Shown: in pieces, positions 24,383-35,077 of the stretch
Numbering within the stretch: the first letter of the stretch is position 1
Layout of the letters: each line of letters starts with the position of its first letter
Assembly: GCA_013115135.1 (NCBI GenBank)
Contig: JABANP010000316.1
Span: 1-59,998 of the forward strand
From: Perkinsus olseni
Lineage: Eukaryota > Perkinsozoa > Perkinsida > Perkinsidae
Length of the DNA stretch: 59,998 nucleotides
Direction: 5' to 3'
The notes under the pieces: generated by a model
Database searches by the model: none
What the model saw: the letters and a program-made list of their open reading frames with translations, nothing else
Told to the model about the DNA's origin: nothing
Made by a program: the position numbers and the translations under genes

Positions 24383-24450
24383 TCAGAGACGAGACACAGG
24401 CCAAGTGTCTGATCTTGCAATCTTGGCCATTTCCTCAACGCGATTTTATG

Positions 24451-24491
24451 AGACGGGACAGCACGTGAATGTGGTGTTGTGTCCCGTCTCC
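24451..24491. promoter_or_regulatory. Conserved hairpin about 75 bp upstream of a small secreted-protein gene
   Basis: The sequence begins GAGACGGGACAGCAC and ends GTGTTGTGTCCCGTCTC, an imperfect inverted repeat with arms of about 16 bp. It ends 75 bp before the ATG at 24567 and is repeated unchanged at 31322-31362 before the duplicate gene. It could be a regulatory site, a transcript structure, or a fossil of the duplication. Confidence 0.5.
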
Positions 24492-24566
24492 TGTTGAAAA
24501 GCACCAGCTTTATCGCTTGAAGGATTCAGCATCGATCATAGAGTTGCAGTTCATCATCGATCATTC

Positions 24567-24755
24567 ATGCGTATCCTGTCTCTCGTCGCCATCGTAGCCC
24601 TCGCTTTCGGGTCGGGGTCGAAGTCTTCCTCGAGAACTGGGCAAAGGAAGCGACAACAGTTGCGCAGAGAGAAGGAGTTTGACAGAAAGATGGAAATGAA
24701 AAGAGAACAAGACGCTAAAGTCAGGGTGCGTCTATCCGACGACGACTTCGACTAA
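24567..24755 (+). CDS. Small secreted basic protein, 62 residues (copy 1)
   Basis: The ATG at 24567 opens MRILSLVAIVALAFGSGSKS, a compact signal peptide. A tail dominated by Lys, Arg and Glu follows (TGQRKRQQLRREKEFDRKME), ending in an acidic SDDDFD before TAA. The family is not one I recognise. Together with the 61-residue gene at 26492 it shares a layout: short signal peptide, highly charged basic helix, no cysteines. Such proteins can be secreted effectors, nucleic-acid-binding or antimicrobial peptides; none of this is shown by sequence. The duplicate at 31438-31626 differs by one residue (Leu to Pro near the C-terminus), which favours a maintained frame. Confidence 0.6.
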   Translation: MRILSLVAIVALAFGSGSKSSSRTGQRKRQQLRREKEFDRKMEMKREQDAKVRVRLSDDDFD

Positions 24756-25902
24756 TTACACCGCCTTTTGTTTATCGTGAATTACCTAATCATGAATCAA
24801 TGCTGCGTGAATGTTGTTACGATGAAGCCTCTTTTGCGTTGTAGTCTTGCCGAGTGGAACTGTAATCGAGTTTAACTCTCCGCGTATAGAGTTCGTGCGG
24901 GTAGAGTTCTATTATATGCATCACTACTATCAAAATCGGCGACTATGGTCACCCAGAGCAGACAGAGGTTCTACCAAGGTTTTTTCTAGGGAGTCTATGC
25001 CAGCCTAGGTCAGTGTAGATTCTGATGAAGCACCATCTTCCATGTTCAGCAAGCGTGCGCTTTTTCAACCGATTCCACTGCTGTTTGAATGCTCGTTATT
25101 CCGAAAACGTTGAATGGGCGTCACTGATACAGTCCGGTCAAAAAATTGTCCAGAGCTGATCTAAATGATTTGAAGTATGAATACACAGGGGTTCAGAGTC
25201 CGGCGGAACTGTCAATAATACAGCCGACTCTGGCACACAACAGTAGGATCTGTGACCTAACTTCGGGCCCAAATGTCCCGTTTGCTAGCATTGTCTCCGG
25301 TGTGACGCTGGTGGTCTATATCGTTGTCTTCGAAGTCTCCCTCTATTATCGTCCCTTTGCACCACGGACTGTGGTCCACAATAGATGCTGTAGATGAGAA
25401 GTCGCGACCCTCATGTCCTTTACGCCAACCATCCGTCCGTGGTTTAATCCGGTTGTTCAGTTGCTGCGACTAGTGCGCAGGAGTGGCGCACAAGTTCATA
25501 CGTGCCAGTTGGCATGAACAACGTGACACGATCCATTATCGCGTATCGGTCCGGTACGGTACTAGCGGATAACAGGTCCACCTGGTAAGATAACTCCTAG
25601 CCTCTCATCGGTTCCAAGCGTCGAGTTGCCCCTCAGTGTCTGGCACGGGCTGAGGCATTCATTACTCATCATCAAAGGTGTCTTCGTTGCTGCTCTAAGA
25701 GTGGTTTTCGAGGGGTGGTTGCTCGGCGTCCCCGACCGACCTCCATCGCCAATGGAGTCTTCTGCTCAACGAGTCAGTGGGCAGATGACCTCATTGGTGA
25801 TGGTCTCCCGTCCGCAAACCAACCGTCACTGGGACGTAGTGTCTCGTCGTAGTCCATCTTAGCCTCCCCGAGGAGTTTTTATTGCCTATCCACCCATTCT
25901 CA

Positions 25903-25980
25903 ATGATGAATTTGTTCTCAACTCGCTGGCTGGTAGCCCTAGTCCCAGTTGTCATCATAACGGAGGCTAACATCATAACG
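25903..25980 (+). pseudogene. Truncated 5' end of the larger secreted-protein gene
   Basis: Encodes MMNLFSTRWLVALVPVVIIT and a few more residues, clearly the same signal peptide as the gene at 32773, then runs into unrelated repeat sequence at about 25977. Only the leader survives. Confidence 0.75.
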
Positions 25981-26125
25981 ATTTTTTCTCATCACCCGCA
26001 ATTAAGTGCATTGATGAACCCTGCTCGATCGAGGGCTACGGTTTGGCGCAGCTTCGAGCGATGGAACTCCTCTGCCACGGCCCCTTCTTCGAAGGCCATA
26101 CCGTTTTTACTATGTGCTTTTACTC
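25979..26125. repeat. Exon-bearing repeat, copy 2, fused to a truncated secreted-protein gene
   Basis: Direct copy of 23343-23490. Its left border (about 25977) interrupts a signal-peptide-encoding frame that is intact at 32773-33141, so this is a recombination junction. Confidence 0.7.
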
Positions 26126-26224
26126 GAGCGTAGCGAGGGACGTGGTCCCTCTGACTAAGAGCTAGAGAACCCCGGAGCGGAGCGACGGGTTCTGCTAGTT
26201 TAGTGAACGAGCGATACCGCGAAT

Positions 26225-26437
26225 TGACCATCTGATTTTGAATAAGAGGTTCTGAGTAAAAATCAAGCAAAAAATCGGCTTCTGATTTTTGAATCACGCT
26301 CGAGATTCAACTCAAGCTCGAAAGATTCTGATTTCGTACTCTGGAGTAAAAAATTACTGGATCACGACGTATCACTCACTGTGTGATTTTTTTCTCTGAG
26401 CAAAAAATCTGACTCACCCCTCGAATCAGTATCCGCA
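26225..26437. repeat. GATTTTTGAATC-rich degenerate array
   Basis: Short units such as GATTCTGA, TGAATC and GAGTAAAAAA recur without a fixed period. The array ends at GAATCAGTATCCGCATACGG, exactly as does the longer array at 30770-31245, so both lie at the same relative position before a secreted-protein gene. Confidence 0.6.
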
Positions 26438-26491
26438 TACGGCCCCAGCTTAGCCGAAACGAGATTCTGACCAGCTGATTATCATCGATAA

Positions 26492-26677
26492 ATGCGCGTT
26501 CTGCTACTCGCCGCTTTCCTCTCTCTTGTCTTCGCTACGACAAAGCGAGGGAGACGCCGAAAGTCGAAGGAAGAGATAGAGTTCCAGAGACGTTTGAAAA
26601 AACAGAGGTTCCTAAATAGAAAGGAGGCCAAGCAGTGGGTATACGACAACGAACCAAGCTGGACTCGTCGCTATTAA
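26492..26677 (+). CDS. Small secreted basic protein, 61 residues
   Basis: The ATG at 26492 opens MRVLLLAAFLSLVFATTKRG, a signal peptide ending at ATT/KR. Then come RRRKSKEEIEFQRRLKKQRF and a Trp/Tyr-containing C-terminus (WVYDNEPSWTRRY), TAA. It is strongly basic and has no cysteine. It lies within the right arm of the inverted repeat; the left-arm copy (24149-24336, opposite strand) is frameshifted. Leader and charge pattern resemble the 62-residue gene at 24567, suggesting one family. Function unknown. Confidence 0.6.
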   Translation: MRVLLLAAFLSLVFATTKRGRRRKSKEEIEFQRRLKKQRFLNRKEAKQWVYDNEPSWTRRY

Positions 26678-26918
26678 TTTTACCATGGCTGAATGTACAA
26701 ATAACTGCTGTTGCGTTGGCAAGTACCAGGCTGCTGGTTTACTCTCCGCTATGTAATGGCCGCTCGATGATTGATGGTTGAAGATTCTATAGTCTTTTAC
26801 AGCAATTATTGAGCTAGAATCTCCAAGGAAAGCAACTACTTAAGAACAAGACATCAAATCGCTCACCTCGCCTCTAGGTCCACACTTCACACTTTACGCC
26901 TTCAAGTTTCTTTTTTCG

Positions 26919-27113
26919 ATGTCTCTCGGCTGGTTAACCGAGTCATCGTTGATACCCAAGAAGGCCGAGAGGGTCGATCTCTCCAAAGCCTACGGGGGAG
27001 CGGCTAAGCAGGATATCAATATGCTCAGAGTAGTGATGAGGGACGCCTCTCCTTCCGCTGGGGGGGCGACAAAAAATCGTTTCCGCGGCGGATTGCGAAA
27101 GAACGCGTCATGA
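26919..27113 (+). pseudogene. Displaced copy of the CCDC174-like first exon
   Basis: Encodes MSLGWLTESSLIPKKAERVD and onward, nearly identical to the minus-strand exon starting at 23908, then changes frame after SPSAGG. The downstream exons of the gene are not present on this side. It is a by-product of the inverted duplication. Confidence 0.7.
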
Positions 27114-27331
27114 GGGAGCACAGGCATGCATTTCTGTCATCAATTTTGTAAACGGTTTTGCGAATCGGTCAGCCTGTCGCGCGCTGGCTTTTCTGTCGTA
27201 TTTTACTCGCTTTCGATGGGTGAGCTTGCCGTTTCGAATGAGATAAAAGTTGATTTAAAGAAAAGAAAGATTTTGTGTGAGCGATAAAACTAGACAAATC
27301 TTTGTGATGACCAATGTGTTTTTCTCATAAA

Positions 27332-28157
27332 GGAACAGCTAGGATCCATAAGGAGCTCACTTGTGCCTGCACTTCTCACAAGTGGGGGAAACAGTATCAA
27401 TCTAGCGTTATTTCGGACGTGTTCTATGGTTCGCTCACGCTCGGAGTATATGCAGCTTGTAAGAGAATCAAAAGTAGTGTACGTCCAAGGTAGTTGAGTA
27501 TTTGATAGAAGTTAGGTTAGCACAAGGGTCGTTACAGAGTAGCGAGGATAGGTTTCAGAAGTAGATAGTGCGTATGATGAAACGGGTACATAGAGATGGA
27601 GATCGGAGTCTCCAACCGAATCTCCAGTTGGGGGATGAATGTTGGTGTCGATGAAAAAAGAGATCTGGGAATGACTATAGTATAGATTCGACAGTCAACT
27701 TTCGTCTTTTTGAAGGCGAGCATTTAGAGTAGAGTAGTAGCAGGGGCAATGGTAGCACGTGTAGTAAAAGGCTGCGAGAGAAATGATGAGGTGAGGAGAA
27801 TGATTGGTACATCTGCAGTAGTAGGAGGTATGTAGAAGATTGTAGTACTTGAAGGCAGAATAACTGGATCAAAATCGAGAGGTGTAAGACATACTCGCCG
27901 GCTTTCCTGAAATAACTGGAGGAAGCGAAGGGTTTAGGTATCGATAAAAATTACCGCAATCGGTCGGATTGCCACATCATCATCATCGGATTTGGCCAAT
28001 AAGGCATATATACAACTTATATCATATGCGTCGGGGCCTCCTTACACGAGACTCATGAGAGTGTATCACAAGTCGTGATTTCATTAGAAAGAGATTGATA
28101 TCGGAGGCCGCAAAAATAGAGGCACTCAAAAAGAGAGATCGATAAAAGCCAGGGTCT
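27332..28157. other. Spacer without a supported gene
   Basis: A few short minus-strand frames are open (27532-27872) but have no start context, splice sites or similarity. I see no repeats. Confidence 0.4.
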
Positions 28158-28382
28158 AATGAATAAAAATGAAATGCGCTGGAGACGAATCAGGCTGAGC
28201 GAGTGTAAAATACTCCGTGAATCTACATTCAGACATCGCCCTTTCCGTTGCTTAAGTCCGAGGAAGTGGTGGAGGAAGTCCAAACCGCTTGGAGGAGCCA
28301 CATCGGAAGACCTCATGGAGCAGCTTATGCGCATCCAATGGAGTGATGGGCGATCTTACCTTGTGCATGTACACGGTAGGTA

Positions 28383-28408
28383 GCCCGCCCGTTGGGCGGG
28401 CTTTCTTC
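28383..28408 (+). other. GC-rich hairpin followed by T-rich tract (terminator-like)
   Basis: AGCCCGCCCGTTGGGCGGGC plus TTTCTT: a 9-bp perfect stem with a 3-base loop and a short U tract. It has the shape of a bacterial intrinsic terminator, in eukaryotic-looking DNA, and sits between two small plus-strand frames. Chance or a structural element are equally possible. Confidence 0.45.
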
Positions 28409-28437
28409 GCAGGGCCCCGCAAAGACCCCCTATCAGA

Positions 28438-28739
28438 TGTCGCAACAGCGCTATACCTTGCCTCTTAGCGATCTGTCCCATCACGTTGTGGTGACCACTT
28501 TCACGTCAGTACTTATGACTCGCCTCCAGATCCTACAAAATCTCTCTATTAGAGCTTACCAATCAGAGGAGTATGCTAAGCTAGCACTTAACGAGTTTGG
28601 CCGATCACCATATAGTGAAATTCCACCCGAAGTATCCCCAGGCCTTTTCTTGCGTTCAACCGTTGCAACTCCCGAGCTTGAAGCTCGGAGCCTAGTAGAC
28701 GTAATTCACACGATTCAGACTGGCCGGAGACATGTGTGA
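28438..28739 (+). CDS. Possible small protein, about 100 residues, unknown
   Basis: From ATG at 28438 the frame reads MSQQRYTLPLSDLSHHVVVT and onward, with a stretch YAKLALNEFGRSPYSEIPPE and end DVIHTIQTGRRHV. Composition is protein-like, but there is no motif, paralogue or splice evidence. It lies just after the GC hairpin. Confidence 0.25.
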
Positions 28740-30760
28740 TTCCACGTGAGCTTGTAGCAGGACGACTCTACCGGTTGTAAACTGCCATTTTGCCATCCGA
28801 TATAACAGCTCCGAGTCGGAGCCTCCGGCAGAGTGTAAATTACACTGCGTAACATATGCTACGCTGGCAGTGGTCGTCAGCGTCGCCGTCGATCACGACG
28901 GCCGCATTTGGATAGCCATGAAAGTATTACCAGTTCCACCCGAATTCAGATATCCTCCTCTCCCGGGCGGCCCTGATAGTGCCTGAAAATCCTGCTACCC
29001 TTCACTCAACGGGAATTGTGCTACGATATCTCAGACCTCCTGTCCAAACATGCATCACATGGACTTGCATCTGAGGTACTACTGCCAAGCTGTTACACTG
29101 CCAATACTATGAACAGCTGCCAACTGTTGCACTGCAATAGTGGGATCGAAGAACTGTTCTCTTTGGGCAACCAACCTGTCCCTCGAAGATGCCGTACCAA
29201 ACTCCCAGTTTGGACAGCTGTTCCGGATGAGAGATGACACTGATGATACACCCATGCACTTACCGCTTTGTAACTTCTATGTAGTTTACATCCGGAACCC
29301 GGATTCCGGGTGAAGGAAACTTTACTTACCGCGGGATCGGAGAGAATATAATTATGAACTTCGAGCACGGTACAGCGGAGATAGTTGCCGAAGCCGAAGC
29401 CGCATTCCGCCGATACTCAGTGTGGAGTCGACACTAACATCATGTTACTTGTGTGCCCAACAATGAAGCGTAAATTACAATGGGCGAACGACAGGAGAGG
29501 AAAGATTTCCCTAGTCCGACGATTGCACGATTGAAAGCGTGTACTACCAATGTCTGGGAAGAAAGTTCACATGCGTAGCTCGATCTCTTCACCTCTAGTC
29601 AAGGTATTCAACCGCCCACCCAGTTACTTCCTTCAACTTTTCCGGGAACGAACTCGCTCGACGAGCGACGCTCGTCTCCAAACTTGAGCCGCTCGACCGT
29701 GGGACCGTTGATTTGAAAGGAGCCGAACAAGAACAGGAAAAATGCCTACAATTAAAGAGCGAAATCGCGTAATAGCATCTCGTGACGTTGTAACACGGAG
29801 TAAATCGGCGCATGTTAGTAAGAAGCTGTATTTGTATTCGCATCTACCGTTAAGCGTAAGTCTTACTTCTCACTATAGGTGTAGAGGAGTTTAAGAGTAG
29901 GTTTAGTTCGTATGCTTGGGCAAACTCAATCAGCGGGAGAGATATGGTTCTGAACAGAAATAACATTTCGCGACGTTTTAACACCTGGTACATCGGCGCA
30001 CATCTGTGAGGGGCGATAACTATGTCCACATCACACCATACCGAACCTGGGAAGTGTCTACGCATAGTCCTGCTTTCCGGCAAGTACGGCAAACTCTATG
30101 CACAGAGACAAACGCGAACATGAAGAATCTGTTAGCGATGGAAGATATTGAGCAGCATAATCCTTTGTAAGAAAATTACTCGGACATTTTTTCTGTGACG
30201 GTTTAACCCAATTAATCAACGTAAATCGATCACACTATGAAAGATATATTACGAGGAGCAGGGAGAGTTTGGAACGTGTTTCCAAGTAATGCGGTAGCAG
30301 AAGTAAAGCTGTGTAATATGAAAAAAAACCGGGATCAAACTTCGAAAAATACGATGGGAATTCGATTCTTCGCGCACGATGTATGTTCTTCTATTATAAG
30401 TAGTAGAGATTGAATCACCCACTTGAGGCGGAATATGGGAAGTGGGTTAGCGCTCGCCGAAACGAGCGATCCAGCGACTTAGACAATTTCGTTGTTCATT
30501 GCCCAGAAATGTCGGACGGCGGAACGCCCTTGGGGCCTTCTTCCGCGAGTCACGATTTAATGCCTCAGGGAATTTGGTGTAGCGGATAACAACTTGGACC
30601 GTCATCCACTCCACCCAAGTTCAATTCTTGGAGCAACCATTACCGATGCCAAGCCAGTGCGGGGAAATTGCATGAATACTCAGCGTGGAGAATCTGACTC
30701 AGCCTTCGGTGCCGGGGGTCCGGACCCCCGGTACGAATCAAGCGAAATTAACGTGCAAAA
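28740..30760. other. 2-kb spacer without a supported gene
   Basis: Contains two small palindromic sites, at 28808-28827 and 29290-29310, of the 14-bp-insertion type, and a 20-bp palindrome at about 30710-30732. No coding region could be supported on either strand. Confidence 0.4.
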
Positions 30761-30769
30761 GTGGGGATA

Positions 30770-31245
30770 CTCAAGACGTGAGTATGATTCGGAATCACAC
30801 GCTGAGTAAAAATGTGATTCTGAATCTGCGGCGTTCTCGAGTTGAGTAAAATACTCACGAGTATGAGTTTTGAATCACAATCACGTTGAAAAAATCTAGG
30901 ATCATGATTCTTACTCACTGGGTTGAGTAAATACTCTGACTCATTGATTCAGAATCAGAATCAGCGGCTGAGTATGATTCTGAATCAGGAATCATGATTC
31001 TGAATCAGGAATCATGATTCTGAATCAAGAATCAGAATCAACGCTTGAGAAAAATCAGGAATCAGGAATCATACTCACGAATCCTGAATCTGAATCTGGA
31101 ATCAGTAATCATACTCACGAATCATGAATCTTACTCATGAATACGGAATCTGAATCAACACTTGCGAATCATGGTGTGAGTTGAATCAAAATCGGAAATC
31201 AGATAGTGAGTTGAATCAGTGCCTGTGATTCTCGAATCAGTATCC
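30770..31245. repeat. GAATC/GATTC-rich degenerate array
   Basis: About 475 bp in which GATTCTGAATCAGGAATCAT-like units recur in both orientations with short AT spacers. It is self-complementary at many registers, so single strands would fold extensively. It directly precedes the duplicated secreted-gene block. Confidence 0.8.
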
Positions 31246-31255
31246 GCATACGGCC

Positions 31256-32830
31256 CCTGTCAGAGACGAGGCCAAGTGTCTGATCTTGCAATCTTGGCCA
31301 TTTCCTCAGCGCGATTTTATGAGACGGGACAGCACGTGAATGTGGTGTTGTGTCCCGTCTCCTGTTGAAAAGCACCAGCTTTATCGCTTGAAGGATTCAG
31401 CATCGATCATAGAGTTGCAGTTCATCATCGATCATTCATGCGTATCCTGTCTCTCGTCGCCATCGTAGCCCTCGCTTTCGGGTCGGGGTCGAAGTCTTCC
31501 TCGAGAACTGGGCAAAGGAAGCGACAACAGTTGCGCAGAGAGAAGGAGTTTGACAGAAAGATGGAAATGAAAAGAGAACAAGACGCTAAAGTCAGGGTGC
31601 GTCCATCCGACGACGACTTCGACTAATTACACCGCCTTTTGTTTATCGTGAATTACCTAATCATGAATCAATGCTGCGTGAATGTTGTTACGATGAAGCC
31701 TCTTTTGCGTTGTAGTCTTGCCGAGTGGAACTGTAATCGAGTTTAACTCTCCGCGTATAGAGTTCGTGCGGGTAGAGTTCTATTATATGCATCACTACTA
31801 TCAAAATCGGCGACTATGGTCACCCAGAGCAGACAGAGGTTCCACCAAGTTTTTTCTAGGGAGTCTATGCCAGCCTAGGTCAGTGTAGATTCTGATGAGG
31901 CTCCATTTTCCATGTTCAGCAAGCGTGCGCTCTCGCAACCGATTCCACTGCTGTTTGAATGCTCGTTATTCCGAAAACGTTGAATGGGCGTCACTGATAC
32001 AGTCCGGTCAAAAAATTGTCCAGAGCTGATCTAAATGATTTGAAGTATGAATACACAGGGGTTCAGAGTCCGGCGGAACTGTCAATAATACAGCCGACTC
32101 TGGCACACAACAGTAGGATCTGTGACCTAACTTCGGGCCCAAATGTCCCGTTTGCTAGCATTGTCTCCGGTGTGACGCTGGTGGTCTATATCGTTGTCTT
32201 CGAAGTCTCCCTCTATTATCGTCCCTTTTCACCACGGACTGTGGTCCACAATAGATGCTGTAGATGAGAAGTCGCGACCCTCATGTCCTTTACGCCAACC
32301 ATCCGTCCGTGGTTTAATCCGGTTGTTCAATTGCTGCGACTAGTGCGCAGGAGTGGCGCACAAGTCCATACGTACCAGTTGGCATAAACAACGTGGCACG
32401 ATCCATCATCGCGTATCGGTCCTGTACGGTAATACCGGATAGCAGGTGAAACTGGTAAGATGATTCCTAGCCTCGCATCGGTTCCAAGCGTCGAGTTGCC
32501 CCTCAGTGTCTGGCACGGGCTGAGGCATTCATTACTCATCATCAAAGGTGTCTTCGTCGCTGCTCTAAGAGTGGTTTTTGAGGGGTGGTTGCTCGGCGTC
32601 CCCGACCGACCTCCATCGCCAATGGAGTCTTCTGCTCAACGAGTCAGTGGGCAGATGACCTCATTGGCGATGGTCTCCCGTCCGCAAACCAACCGTCACT
32701 GGGACGTAGTGTCTCGTCGTAGTCCATCTTAGTCTCCCCGAGGAGTTATTATTGCCTATCCACCCATTCTCAATGATGGATTTATCCTCAACTCGCTGGC
32801 TGGTAGCCCTAGTCCCAGTTGCCATCCTCA
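31256..32830 (+). repeat. 1.6-kb direct duplication, copy 2
   Basis: Near-identical to 24383-25976, in the same orientation, and continuous with the complete larger secreted-protein gene. This copy is therefore probably the original and copy 1 the derived one. Confidence 0.85.
31438..31626 (+). CDS. Small secreted basic protein, 62 residues (copy 2)
   Basis: Same protein as 24567-24755 except one Leu-to-Pro change near the C-terminus. The upstream 180 bp, including the 41-bp hairpin, are conserved too, so both copies could be expressed from the same kind of promoter. Confidence 0.6.
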   Translation: MRILSLVAIVALAFGSGSKSSSRTGQRKRQQLRREKEFDRKMEMKREQDAKVRVRPSDDDFD

Positions 32831-33601
32831 CGGAGGCTCAGCACTTCGGAACCTTCGTCCACGAGACTGCCTTCTACACTATGACTTACGATGTGGAGGA
32901 GAACTACGAGGTTACGTTCGGGTTCAATGTGACTGTCCAGCCAAGCGAGCTCTATCCTGATGCCGAATCAAGCTCTTTCGAGATCGGGCCCTTCTCTCTC
33001 AGAAGGGTACATCGGGATGCTTTCACTGTCGACTTTGAAGGGCAAGAAGACAGTCTCCGTAATTGGTATTTGTCGATGGAAAAGGCGTTAATAGCCGGGC
33101 GTCTTGTGACTCAGCCCAGTAGCCAATATCCTCCCTCTTGATATGAGTCTAGGGGATCTCACCACCATAACCTATAAGGACGCTGACACTCTCTCAACTA
33201 CTTTCCAGAAAGGGAAAATAAACTTCAGGAGAACCACGCACAGTCCGAGGCCGGGAAGGTTTTTGTATCAGGACTGTATGAATCCTCCTCTCCAGCTCAG
33301 TGTCGGAATAGAGTCTGAAAGCCACGTAGGCATCGCAGCAACATGTGGTTGGCGTTATACTCCCTACGTCCGCTTCAACCTCGAGCGTCGGTCCAGGACT
33401 CTGTACGATCACTACGATGTGGTGCCAGCTGGCGAGGTTACCTTGGAAGAGTTCCGCCAGATGGTGCGCTCCGCTTGTCCTACCAGATATGTGACTGATT
33501 TCGATCTTTTTTACATCATTGTTGCCACTGAAAGGGTCATATTGGTCGAGTTCGAAGGAGTTACACTCCCCCTAGTTCAGTCGACGACGTCTCCGTCCTG
33601 A
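32773..33601 (+). CDS. Larger secreted protein of unknown family, frame interrupted once
   Basis: ATG at 32773: MMDLSSTRWLVALVPVAILT is a signal peptide. The mature part begins AQHFGTFVHETAFYTMTYDV and is beta-rich. The first frame stops at 33139-33141. A second frame, shifted by one, starts immediately (33143) and reads SLGDLTTITYKDADTLSTTF to RSACPTRYVTDFDLFYII and ends at 33601. Both parts have the same composition, so I read one gene of about 275 residues with a one-base frameshift (natural or assembly error); a tiny intron is less likely. Three cysteines are visible in the second part. A truncated leader-only copy lies at 25903. A gene with similar layout, also frame-broken, is at 51230-51603. 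Confidence 0.5.
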
Positions 33602-33789
33602 GAGACGTGAAGCGTGACACCACCTTATCTTTGTACAAGGATTTCTTCATAGTCATTCTTTTGCGGTCGCAGTTCTTCCTCTCGGTCGAACTCATTTGTT
33701 AAGGCCCAACAGTTGAGCACAGTGACTGTGCCCTTGAATTTACCTTCCAGTCTCAAGGGCAACTGCAAGGCTTGCAATAGTACTGTGAT

Positions 33790-33924
33790 CGCGGCGTGTG
33801 TTCGCACACGAAGTGACTAGCACGCCACGGGAGCGCGCCCCCATATCTTTTGCGCCGTTTCATCACTCGTTGTCGCAGCATGATGTAGACGGCTGCAGCT
33901 CTCTACCATTATTTGTTTTTCGCA
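33790..33924 (+). repeat. Split direct repeat A1
   Basis: Begins CGCGGCGTGTGTTCGCACAC and ends TTTGTTTTTCGCA. Matches A2 (39079-39213) with a few substitutions. Confidence 0.85.
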
Positions 33925-35077
33925 TGATCAAGCCAGACGGCTCCCCCGCCTCCAGCTCAGCGAGCAGTGGATCCACCGGCTCGCCAATCGGACCTCTCAG
34001 GGTCACCCGTAAGTCGACCGCCGCGGAGGTCCTCCAGGCGCTGAAGCAGCTCACCTTCCTCGGCAGCATTACCGTGGACTCTTCCTTCGCCGACGTCGAC
34101 GGCGAGATGCTTCTACAAATGGGTTCACCCACCGCGCTCAAGGAGCTCGTGCCGACTATCCCACCGAGGGCCGCCGCCCTCCTAGCGGCCAAGATCAGAG
34201 CATGGGGAGAGCCCCCTTCGAGGGCTAGAAGCCGCTCCAGGTCACCACGGCGCGGCAGTTACGGCCACCTACCCCCCAGCCCCCTGGCGACGGAGCGGAG
34301 CCTACCCCCGACGCTGACTTGGGCAAGATCCTGACTCAGCTCCTGAACGCGGACACCAGCAAGGCCGAGAAGGGCTGGGACCAAAGACTGGCAACGGCGG
34401 TTCAGAACTTGCAAGAATCCTTCGGCTGCCCATCTGGAGACCTACTACCCCCAAGCGACGTACTCAAGGAGTTGTTCAAGGCTAAAGAAGACGGTAAGCC
34501 GGGCACTATACCCTTTCTACCACTACGCCGCTTCACTCCTATATCCATGACCGGTATGACGCTACCCGATAGCTACGCCTCGACGGTGTCTACCAGGGGC
34601 ATGTGCTTGGCAACTGCCTACACTCTCGCGGGCTTCTGGAAGCCAGCAGACGGCGCAAACTACTGCAATGCCCTGACCAAGCTGGCCGCGCAGCATAGCC
34701 CCACCCTATCGGCTAAGTATGACGCACTGGTGAGAGAGAAGTGGGCCGTCAAAAGTGTCACCAACAGCGACTTCGACATCTCTCACGAGACCTCCACTCT
34801 GGACCTCGAAGCTATGGTACTTCTACAGAACGACGCCAGCAAGGCGGGCAGAAGCCAAAGGTCTACAGCCAACTACTGCAACAACTTTAACAAGGGCCCG
34901 GGTGGTTGCACCAGGAAAAACTGTCCCTACTCCCACCGGTGCAGGATATGCCGTAACTCCAACCACGGCGCCGCTCAACACAAGGGGAAAGCCTCCCGCG
35001 AGGACGTGTCGCTCAACCCGAATCCGGCGAAGAAACCAACCTCTACCGCCCCCTCGACATCTAAGCCCCAACATTGA
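33924..35077 (+). CDS. YR-retroelement gag-like protein (SAM-like domain, CCCH/CCHH finger), frameshifted once
   Basis: ATG at 33924 (MIKPDGSPASSSASSGSTGS). Residues about 30-95 look like a SAM-type helical domain (TAAEVLQALKQLTFLGSITV, then DGEMLLQMGSPTALKELV). An Arg/Ser-rich patch follows. A one-base slip in the C-run near 34273 moves the frame to LGKILTQLLNADTSKAEKGW. The C-terminus carries clustered Cys/His: YCNNFNKGPGGCTRKNCPYS, then HRCRICRNSNHGAAQH, a nucleic-acid-binding finger pair as in DIRS-type gag proteins. It overlaps the RT frame start by four bases. Confidence 0.65.

Larger units (their letters stand above)
24383..25976 (+). repeat. 1.6-kb direct duplication, copy 1
   Basis: Starts CTGTCAGAGACGAG and runs through the small secreted gene (24567-24755), an anonymous 1.1-kb stretch, and the start of the larger secreted protein gene (25903). 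It matches 31256-32830 with few differences. A six-base ACACAG is present only in this copy. It breaks off at about 25976. Confidence 0.85.
26446..27331 (+). repeat. Right arm of the ~0.89-kb inverted repeat
   Basis: Reverse-complement partner of 23496-24382. In this arm the small secreted-protein gene (26492-26677) is intact, while the CCDC174-like first exon copy (26919-27113) is a fragment without its downstream exons. Confidence 0.85.
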
